A stretch of DNA of 64,000 bases from Tolypocladium sp. Sup5 PDA-1 (Eukaryota > Ascomycota > Sordariomycetes > Hypocreales > Ophiocordycipitaceae), in NCBI GenBank assembly GCA_000750105.3, contig JPHH03000005.1, forward strand, positions 558,001 through 622,000, in the 5' to 3' direction. How positions within the stretch are numbered: the stretch's first letter is position 1; every line of letters starts with the position of its first letter. A program made the translations under genes and the position numbers. Below are positions 34,711 through 44,493 of the stretch, one piece after another. The notes under the pieces are model-generated. The model had not been told where the DNA came from, made no database searches, and was given only the letters and a program-made list of their open reading frames with translations.

Positions 34711-36185
34711 ATGTCCTCACCCTCCGGCTCCTCCCAAGCAGGGAAGCGAAAGAGAAATGCCGCAGGCCTCGGCTCTGTGCCAGACCTGCTGGACGGCGCA
34801 CAGCAGACGTCGTCCCGCGATGCCTCTGGCGAGGAGGGCGACACCACCGCCCCCGAATCTGGACGCAACCATCGACGCAGCTCCAACGGCGCTGGCCCGA
34901 ATCCTAAGAGACAGCGGGCCAATTCGGATCGGGGCGCCGATGCTAGCAACCATTCCCTCGACCCCGGTGAGCCCAGCGACACGACCGAGGCGAGCATCGA
35001 CATCGCCGAGCGCGTCGGCCGAAAGGGCCGCAAGCCTGTCAAGGACGACGAGGAGAAGATGGCTCCTCCGCCCATTGGCAAGCTGACGCACCCGGCTGGC
35101 GGCTTCAAGACGAACGAGCCCCCCGTGGGACGACCGGTAAGGGTGTACGCCGACGGTGTCTTTGATCTGTTTCATCTTGGGTACTTTCCTCCCTGCCTCG
35201 GCTGGCATCCGATCACCATAAACTGACCCATGACCAGGCATATGCGCCAGCTCGAACAGGCCAAGAAGGCATTCCCGGATACAACACTCGTCGTCGGAGT
35301 GACGGGCGATGACGAAACACACATGCGCAAGGGACTGACCGTCCTGTCTGCCAAGGAGCGCGCCGAAACGGTTCGCCACTGCAAGTGGGTGGACGAGGTC
35401 ATTGAGGACTGCCCATGGATTGTCACCCCCGAGTTCCTCGACGCGAATCGGCTAGACTACGTCGCCCACGACGATCTCCCGTACGGAGCAGCCGAGGGTG
35501 ACGACATCTACCAACCGATAAAGGCGGCAGGAAAATTCCTCGTCACTCAGCGGACAGAAGGCGTCAGCACCACTGGCATCATCACGAGGTGAGTCGAATC
35601 GTACTTCTGCCACGTCTACGGGACACAGCTGACATTGCGTGCAGAATCGTTCGCGACTATGAAAAGTATCTTGCCCGCCAATTCAGGCGCGGAACCTCGC
35701 GGCAGGAGCTCAACGTCAGCTGGCTCAAGAAGAACGAAATGGACCTGAAGCGCCACGTCCAGGATTTGCGGGAAAACATCATCACCAACTGGACCACCAC
35801 CGGCCAGGAACTGAGCCGAGAGCTGAAGCAGTTCTGGCCGGCAAGTCGGCCCCAGAGCCCTGCCCGGTTCAACTCTGCTGGCAGCGATATTGCGAGATCG
35901 CCTACCTCGTTGACGCCCGGTCCCGGAAATTCCAAGGAGTTCGTTACCGGCTACGCGCTCGGTCTTGTGGGCGGCGTGCGCTCCTGGGTAAGCACGAATT
36001 ACTCTAGCATTTGACTATTATCCCAGACTTGCAACGCTCACACCCAAGTGCAGATGACCAAGAACCGGAGAACGGTCACGGACAACAGCCGACCTGCCAG
36101 CGATGATGAGGAGTCTGACGAGAGCCACGATGGACGCAGAAAGTCGATGCCCAACCTGGCTGCGCCGACGCCCACCGAGGCATAG
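34711..36185 (+). CDS. PCT1: Choline-phosphate cytidylyltransferase
   Basis: Forms CDP-choline from CTP and phosphocholine, the rate-setting step of the Kennedy pathway to phosphatidylcholine. Four exons: 34711-35180, 35238-35588, 35645-35987 and 36054-36185; 431 residues. The N-terminal 140 residues are disordered and basic, with a nuclear-signal-like KRKR. The catalytic domain (about 143-285) starts VRVYADGVFDLFHLGH, containing the HxGH nucleotide-binding motif, which intron 1 splits. It ends with the family signature RTEGVSTT. A long amphipathic helix region follows (WLKKNEMDLKRHVQDLREN), the lipid-sensing membrane segment of this family. The tail is Ser/Asp-rich and probably phosphorylated. 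All introns have canonical donors. Confidence 0.96.
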
Positions 36186-39100
36186 ACAAAAGGATGCCGT
36201 GTTGCTAGTCTCAAGTTGATGACAGTTCGCGACAGTTTGCGATGCGGTTTGACGTGCTGAGAAACAAGGACGGTGGAATGGTACCCAAAATTGGAAGTTG
36301 TCTGGGATAATACTAGAGGGAACAGACAACATGGCGCTACGGTTTACAGAATAGTTTTCAATAGCTCATTTACGACTATGCATTTAACATCTGACCCATG
36401 CTGTGAGCCTGCCAGAGATATACGGCCTTTTCATGGCTGTTTGCCTTTGTCCAAGGTAGTTCCACTAGAAGAGCATGTTGAATTCCAGACGTCGTGAACA
36501 GTCGCTCGCACAGGCAGTGCACGACGGAACCCATCTCTCAAGCCCTTCGGAGCTTTCGGCCGTTTCTAGGCTCTCCGTATTACATTCCCGTCTATTCGCA
36601 GCATCTGGAATCTTCAACGGCGGGCCCTGAGATCCTCCGACCCCCTGTGAGTCCTCGGCAGATCGACCGGCCGGCCCCCAAGAACTGGGGCACGGGGCGG
36701 CTCGCGCCTACGCGGCTAAGCAGAAAGGCAAGCGATGCGAGCACCCACACAATTGCCTCGCCGCACGGGGTGTTTCAACTTATTCGGCCGCTGTCGGCTC
36801 TGGCCCCCCGGCCGCGCGCGCGCGGGTGAGGGTTGTATCGCAGACGGGAGCGCACATGGGTACCTGTTGGGGGACGGACGGGAGGTGCTCCGCATGAGAC
36901 CTTGTCCTGTTCACACGCGGTCTACCTCGCTTGCGCTGATGTGAGCAGAGGGGCAGCGCAAACCATTCTTCACGGATTGTCGGGACGGACATGGTGCTCC
37001 CATGCAACACGCAGGGCATGCATGAAATGAGAGGCGCGGCCCTCGTCGCCGCCTAGATTCTAGAAGCAGCGTTGTGCTCGCAACCTTCGGACAATATTCC
37101 AATGAGCTTTGTCCACTTTGCCGACGCCGGTTCTGTTCTGGCCGTTTTTTTATTTTTGCGTCGTCTATTTTTGAAAGCGCCTCAGTGTCGATGTGAATTT
37201 ATGCAGTTGGTTCGACGTTGTGAGATGGGAACAAACAGTGGTGGGCTAAAAATAGCTTTCGAAGGTGTAAGCGCTTGAGGGCGAACAAATCAGTGGAGGC
37301 AGGTACGAACTGTACGACAGCGTCTGCAGGTCGGTCATGGCAGGGGAAGGAGCGGGTGTGCGGGTACCTCATCCTTCATGCGAATGATGCGACCGAACCG
37401 AATTCCAGAACCAACAACATCTTGCATGCCCGTCCCATCGCCAATAGGATCCAGAGCCTCAATCTCGATGCATGTCGAACCTGTCCCAACCGCACGGGAG
37501 CGGAATTCCGTGGCCAGCACGCAGCAAACAACCAGCGGGTCGCTTCCGAGAATAAAGTGTGCTCCGCCACGCGGGGCATGGGTGGTGCCGTGGTGATCTG
37601 GGCGGTGCCAGTAGCAGCACGACACTGGAGGAATAAGCGCCGGGCGGGAATGGCCATATTGGCCATGCACACACGGTCGCAGTATCGCGTTAACAGGGCC
37701 ATTTGCGTTGTTGGACTCACGGTTTGCCTGCTTGCCCTGGGGAGGGGGTCTGTTTGGTGGACTAAGTTGCGAAACAGTGTTGGTTGTGTTGGACGGCAAG
37801 CATGGTTCGGGCATTGCCCGAAACTGCAAGAGACGAGATGCGGGCTGGAGATGATCGCGGGTGAAACATGTCCGATCGGTCGGCCGACGGCGGTCCGCTG
37901 AGATTAGCTGAGTGCCGACTGCTCTGAGCGGGTGGCCAAGATTCTTCGAATCAACTAGGCGGGGACCAACAACCGTTTCACGTTCGAGGAGATAAGAACC
38001 CGCGTGCTGTGTTGGGTGACGATCCGGATCGGGACAGCCCTTCGGAGGCGAGGTGGCATCTTCTTGGCCGTCACCTGAGGCACCTGGGAGCTGAGTCTAG
38101 CGTCGCAGCGGAAGTCGCGCTGAGCTGTTATTCGAATACATTACGGGTCACAGGTGTGGTTCTTGATCCCTGGCTTCGCGCGCTTCTGGTCCAGCCAGGT
38201 CAGCCACAGCCTAGCAGATCGTTCAACGGCGCGGGCCATGTGCCCCATTTTGTCCAGATGGGTTGCCCAGCAGTTTCCCAAGACGGGATTGGCACCTTGC
38301 CAAGCTGCTGTACGATCGTCTGTGCACAGAGAGACACTGGTCTGAGCAGCTCGGGGACTTTTGCTACTCGGAAGGCCCTACATACGTCCAAAGCACCCAA
38401 CCCAGCAGCACGGACTGCCATCTGTATTAGTCGGCTGTCGCTATGATCTGACCCAAGGGTGCAGAGGGTGAGCGACAGACAAGTTGACGACACGGGACGC
38501 AAGGGACGGTTTCGAAACGAATCATAGAGGCGTTCAGAGCATCACCGCCCGTACGAAGTACCTTTGTGGCGTGCGCCAGTGGCTCGCTGACAGCCCGCCC
38601 GTAGATTGGAGGTCAGACAGTCACGACTTGGTTGGTCTGATTCAGCTGTCGATCTCTGACTTGCATCAACAGGCGGGATGCGCTACTCTTGGACGAGAAG
38701 GACGGCGAGGCCGGGGTACGCCGTTATGATCCTTTCGATGCAGAGCAGCGGAGGGCGAGACGCGCCAACTCGACGCCTGGGAGTTGGGACTTGGGAGTGC
38801 GGCAGAGGAACCCATGGCAACGGCTCTCGCATCTTCAACAGTCGTGCCTCGCCTTCGGCTGGGCCGGCGCGTGAGCCTATTCCCATCGGAGCCTGCTTCC
38901 GCGAGATATTTTGGCTCGTGCAGCCGTGAAACATGTTCTCGACTCATGTGCTGCACATCACCGACAGGTTGGAAATAACAGCTTACATACCCACAGGCCC
39001 ACAGGATGGCGACACCAGGCACGACGTAGGGCAAACATGACATCGTCGGATGGGCTGCTGTTGGTTGTACGAGCAGGCTCCGCCACCGTCGCATCGACAC

Positions 39101-40400
39101 TGATACCAATCACGCCGACATTCAGCTCCCCCTCAGACTCCGCTTTGGACTTCCCCAGCCCGGCCGATCAAGCGCCTGGCGACTCACAGCCACGGACGCC
39201 ATGTACTGGGACGTCCTGATCCCACCGTGTGCTTCGCCCGTGGTTTCCGGCGCGCATTTGACGCCATACCCGCCAGGCCGTCGTCTCTACCGCGGTGCGC
39301 AGTGCATGCTGCTGTTTGTTCGCCGGGACTGCGCTTGGCGACCGTCTTGATGGCTCGCTCACGCAACACTGCTCTTACTATCCCGGTCGATCAGTCCACC
39401 CATGGGGGGAGAGCTGCCAGAGAGCTGCAAACTATTGGTTTTTCTCCTCTACTCCGTAGTTCTAATTATGGTCCCCATCATCAGCCACAACACCCTTTGC
39501 TGCCGTCCCCGCGCATCAGCAGGAGAGCTTCTGCCGGCTGCTTGCCGCACGTCCTAGGGCTAGCCATCTGGCCGCTGTCCTGATCAAGACGAGGCTGGAC
39601 AACCCTGTCTCCTGATGCCCCCCCTCTGCCCCCCCCCCCCCCCCCCCCCCCCCTCATGGCCTGCGGGGCGCATGTTCGGCTGGGTTTGCACACCAGTAGG
39701 GAATAGTTCTGACTGCCTGTGTGCTGTCAGCCTCGACCAGGGGGTCACCCAGGAAAACGGACTTCCGTTGCCCAGCCGTAAGACGACTTGACGCACTGAC
39801 GGAGGAGTGCCTTGCACGTCCAGAGCAGGATGCATATGCGCCCCAGGCTCAGCTCCTGGGGCTGGCTGCTGTTAGTCGACATGACGCCAGGATCATGGAT
39901 CTCATCGGACTTGCTGCTCTGCCTAGCCTCATCGCCCACCCTCTGCCTCTGCCTCTTTCTTACTTCTGCCTGTCTGATCTCACCTCGACTTGACAATGCC
40001 TTCTTCCAGTCCTATCTTTGTCATCAGCAGAGCACATACTGTTTCATTGCAGATGGGGGCTGCGTGTCATCTCATCCCCCCGGTTTAACCCATGAGGCTG
40101 AGAGCACACCGACCGGCATAGACCCTTTCGAAGCCCAGACTGCTACCATCAACCAGCACAGACGCCATTGCCGTTGAGGCTCTTGCTTCTCTTCCGGCGC
40201 CACAGCCCCCTTACATCGACTACACCACATGCCCATGCGGCGACGGCAGTTTCCAGAAGCGTGATCTACAGCAGCCGTGGTCGCCAACGGGCCTATCCGG
40301 CCAGGAGGGCTGTGTACTGCTAAGTTTGGTTCTGTGCTTCCCCGGCACGCAGGCATTGGCGCTTCTCTTTTTATCCTCGCTTCCATTTTGGGTTTCCACA
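36186..40400. other. 4.2-kb gene-free region
   Basis: The longest stretch without a supportable gene. Many short ORFs occur on both strands but none has a domain or convincing codon pattern. It contains a poly-C run (listed) and ends in a likely long 5' leader with upstream ATGs before the C2H2 gene at 40401. It may be regulatory, or hold non-coding transcripts or eroded sequence. Confidence 0.5.
39629..39653. repeat. Poly-C tract of 25
   Basis: Twenty-five consecutive C, preceded a few bases earlier by seven more (39618-39624). The true length is prone to sequencing error. Confidence 0.85.
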
Positions 40401-43400
40401 ATGGCCAGTCTCAGAAATATCATGAACGTTGATGACGATCATGCCGACTCTCATTCCTTAAAGAAGCCGAAGGAGTCGGCGCCGAGATCCTCTCAGCATC
40501 CTGGGTCGTCAGCCTCCACAACAAGTTATGCCAACCCAGCTGATCTATCCATCACCACATCGCCATCATCGTCAGCAAGGGGCCAGAGACACAGTCCGCC
40601 TTCACATCACCTACAATCGTTGGCTGTTGAGACGTCGTCGTCGTTTCCCCTAGGCCACGCTACTACCAACGTTGCCTCTGATCGGCGTCAGAGCAACACG
40701 AGCACCGATTCCATGGATTCACCATACGGACAGGGCCATGGTCATGGTCATGGGCACGCGGGAGGATCATATCCTAGCGCCCCCATGAGGCCCTTCGTCT
40801 CTAGCGGAGACGTACCCGTCAAGCTGACTCCCATTACGGGGAGGGTCAGTCGAGCGAAGAAGGGACTTGCGGTCCATACCTGTGACCTGTGTCGGCCCCC
40901 GAAGGTACAGAGTCCCATCTACACCTGGTTGCTCTCAAATAGTTGCTGACCTTTCATATAGACTTTTACTAGGGCTGAACACTTGAGGTTTGCCTCTTCC
41001 TTTTCTCATTGCGGAGAATGCCACATTTGACTGACCGGCTCGTTTAGGCGACATCAGTTGAGTCACCAGCCTCCAGAGCTGGCATGTCAGGTGCCAGGCT
41101 GTGACAAGGTCTTTCATCGCAAGGATCTCCTTGAACGTCACCAGCAGAGGCAGTAAGGGACCGCGTTTGACGAGTTCGCTGCTTGTGTTCAAGATTATTG
41201 ACGTAATATAGTGACCAAGACGACAACATGTCCAAGGGTGCTCCTCGCCACTCTTCCAGTGGACCGTACGGCTCCGGAAGCCCTGGACGTGGCCCCTACG
41301 GTGGCTCCCCGCCGGGAACTTTGCGGATGCCACATGCCTTCAGCAGCCCGCCTACTAGCACCAGCTCGACGACCAGCGCATCGACCCAAGGCATGCCCAT
41401 GGGGTCACGGGCCTGGCCGTCCACCAGCAAGTCGACACCTCTTATGCGCGATACGCAAGACGAGTTTACGATGGGAGGAGTCAAGACAGAGTACATGATG
41501 GACTCCATGCCCAATCTTCCGGCGGCACCATCGGGAGTGACGACTGGCTTTTCTGAGCCTCGCTCGGGGCCCGGCCTTGGAGTGATGGACGCGGTCCCGG
41601 CGCTCTGCATATCTGACGGCACTTCGACTGTCCCCTGGCAGGACAGCTCTGGAATCGTCTCGTCGTCTGGCAGCAGCTACTCGACTCCGCCTTCAGATGT
41701 CTCGCGGGGCCACCAACCGCCCGTCCGTACCTCGAGCACAGATTGGGCCGGAGCCCTTGGGCAGACAACCGTCGCAAGGGACATGCAAAGCCCAATCATG
41801 GGCAACGGTAACTACCCTCTCCCTTTTGGATATGCCGGCTCTCCACCCCAAGTCTACCCGTTGATATACGGAGACGGTCCCGGTGTCCCGCTTCCTGGAT
41901 ACGACGACGGTCTATACAGTTCCCATATGCAAAACACCACAGTTCGTAGCCTGTCCCCGCAACTGGCCGTGGGTCAATCTTCTGAGACTTTAGTCACCAC
42001 ACCGTCGGCGCTACCCTCAGACAGAGTAGTCAACCCTCTGGCATGCGGCCGTCAGCCGGAGATGGCATTCGGACTGCTGACGGCCCACGACCTCATGCCA
42101 GTGTCATTGAGCCGTGAAGCTCGCAGCGCCATACCGGCCTACCTTGACGTCTACTGGGACAAGGTCCACCCCATGTACCCCATCATCCACCGAGCCACTT
42201 TCGAGGACGCCTCAGGGGTGGATGTGGCGCACCTCGACGTGCTTCAGTGTGCCATGGCGGCCGTGGCTACTCAGTTCCTGGGACACAGGGAGCACCGGAT
42301 CAATGGAAACCAGCTGCACGCCTATGCATGGCACAAGGCCAAGACAGTGAGTGTTACGTTACCGTACCTCCCTGACGAACGAGCCGCTGACGTGCGTCTT
42401 TCCAGTTTACACAATCCGCAAACTGGTCCATGTCGACCATGCAGGCGATTCTGCTGTGTGAGTACTACGCACGCTTCCGGGGGCGAAGCAAGGAGGCATA
42501 CCGGCCGTCTCCTCAATTCAATACATTGTGCCAAATGGTTAGTTCTTGAGTTCTTCCTGTCTAAGCGAGACCAAGGTTTTCTGCGGCGTTGAATACTTGT
42601 TCCTTTTCGTCTCTTTTCCTTTCACTCTTCTTTCACCTATTTTCCTTATTTCCCTTATTTCCTTAATCTCTTATATTTTATCGTTTTTCTTTCAAGCGAT
42701 TGTGGGGTCAGTATCAAAAAACAAAAGCATCTCGCTCAACTCCATTACAGGTCGCCAACAGTCATCACGCTTTGCAACCAGCCTCGGCCGGTTGTGACGA
42801 CTCTCGGAGATGGAAGACATGGGTTCGTTTGGAATCACGCCGAAGGCTTCTGGCGGCTTGCTTTCTCCTCAGTGTTCATGGCATTTGGTATTATGAGCAG
42901 CCCTTCACTGCCGTTCTCGGCCTGGACAATTTCTCGCCCATGATGCTCTCGATACCATTGTCGGCCAGCACGAAGTTCGCCTGGGAGGCAGACAGCGTCG
43001 AGATCTGGGCCAGCTTTGAACCTGCGGCGATGAAGTTGCAGACTGTGGGGGACGCCTTGCAGGAGGCTGTAACCGCTGCGACCGTTGATTCCATGCCTCC
43101 CTTCGACGCTTCGCTGCTCCTCGCGGCGCACGCCCTTCAGCTACCCAGGAGGCAGCGCCATGGCGAGCCCGACGCGTTGGAGGATGCCTCGTGTATCAGA
43201 ACCAGCGATATGCTCATCCCAAGGCTGTTTCCCAACTCCCCCGGCGGCTATACCTACCTGGCGCTTCACTACACGCCGCTCCACTGGCTACTGTCTGTCT
43301 CTGGCGATAGCTGGGTGTTCAACAAGAAGATTGCCCGGGCTAGCTCCTTCATGGAGCACCAGAAGAAGCTCGAGAAGTGGCGAAACTCTGGCAGCGCGGC

Positions 43401-43815
43401 AGCGGCGACCGTGTTTGCTGCCAAGGCGCTGAAGATCTTCCTCGACTTGGCACCAAGCCCGCTGGAGAATCACGAGGTGCTGCTGGCTGGGCAGACGAGA
43501 GGCTCGGCATGGAGAGACATTTCTGACTTTTGGGGCGTGTACGTGTGTGCGCTCATCTGCTGGGCTTTCGGACACGTGGGGAAGCGCAGTAACAAGTCTT
43601 CACGGGGCGCGGCGGTGCGATGGATCCAGACGGTTGCGGAGCTGGAGCCCGGGCAGCTGCAGACCATGGCTGGGTGGGAGGATTCGCAGGGAGTTGTTGG
43701 CCTGGTGCACGATGTGCTGGAGAGGGACTGTCTTGGCGGGCGAAGCATCTTGTACGCCGACGCCGTCGGTGTGCTGCGGAAGCTGGGAGAGGTGGACAAC
43801 TGGAAATGGTTCTAG
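40401..43815 (+). CDS. C2H2 zinc-finger regulator with fungal_trans domain
   Basis: Predicted transcription factor, 988 residues from six exons: 40401-40904, 40962-40987, 41048-41152, 41212-42346, 42406-42537 and 42751-43815. Residues 1-155 are Ser/His-rich with a GHGHGHGH tract. Two C2H2 fingers lie at about 160-212, assembled from four exons: CDLCRPPKTFTRAEHLRRH, then CQVPGCDKVFHRKDLLERH. A Ser/Gly/Pro-rich linker follows. The fungal_trans (PF04082-like) domain begins near 510 (AIPAYLDVYWDKVHPMYPI) and includes WKTWVRLESRRRLLAACF. C2H2 fingers plus this domain occur in S. pombe Klf1-type and related ascomycete factors. Intron 5 is long (213 nt) and strongly pyrimidine-rich. Targets unknown. 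The long upstream region suggests complex regulation. Confidence 0.88.
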
Positions 43816-44493
43816 AGAGGGGGGCAATGAATGGGATGGTGACGGTATGGCTACATGGTAGCCGGTAATGTTTTATGAAGTGTATGACTGGACGTGTGAC
43901 GGATGGGCATGGCGAGGGCGTGGGGGGGCGGCGCATGGGCGGTAGGAGGTTCACCGGTTCACTCACAGGGGCATTTGGGCGGTGGTGTCTGCGAGGGCAT
44001 AGTTTTTGAGATGGCGTTGTTTTCTTCGTTACTACGTTTTTGCTTTCCTGTTCATTCTCGTCTCTACGGGTGGTTTCATCTGTCAGGTCATGCACCGGAC
44101 AGACAAGAGGCGTTGCTACACATTTCACTACGCGTCATTTATACAACTCCTCCAACGAGCGCTGTTTCCATGAAATTGCTTTCTTTGTTCGGATTATACG
44201 GATACCCTACCCATCTCGGCTTGTCGGCTTTTTTGTTTTAGCAAAACGGCTCGGTAGACGACGAGCAACTCTCGTCTTGAACAAGGACAAATTCAACACC
44301 CTGATAAACCCCCCCTTGGCAAAAGCAAATCGCCGCACCATCCATCACTCCCTTTTCGGCATTATCGTACAAAAGCAAGTGGACTGCCTTCGCGAAGGTT
44401 CCCCTCCGGGCGCTCGTATTACCACGTCCTCGGCTGGCCCAGCGGTGGAAGACAACGTCCCGCCGTCCCGTTCAGCAGAAATGCGGGGGGTGA
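43816..44493. other. Convergent 3' flank, no gene seen
   Basis: A 678-bp stretch between the stops of the C2H2 and Hrp1-like genes, expected to hold both 3' UTRs. Confidence 0.55.

Noticed and set aside
37275..37901. 208-codon plus-strand ORF in the gene-free region
   Set aside because: Cys/Arg/Gly-rich mixed composition, an overlapping opposite-strand ORF of similar size, and no domain.
38100..38220. Possible tRNA T-arm-like string (GGTTCTTGATCC)
   Set aside because: No matching acceptor stem, D-arm or anticodon arm could be paired around it.
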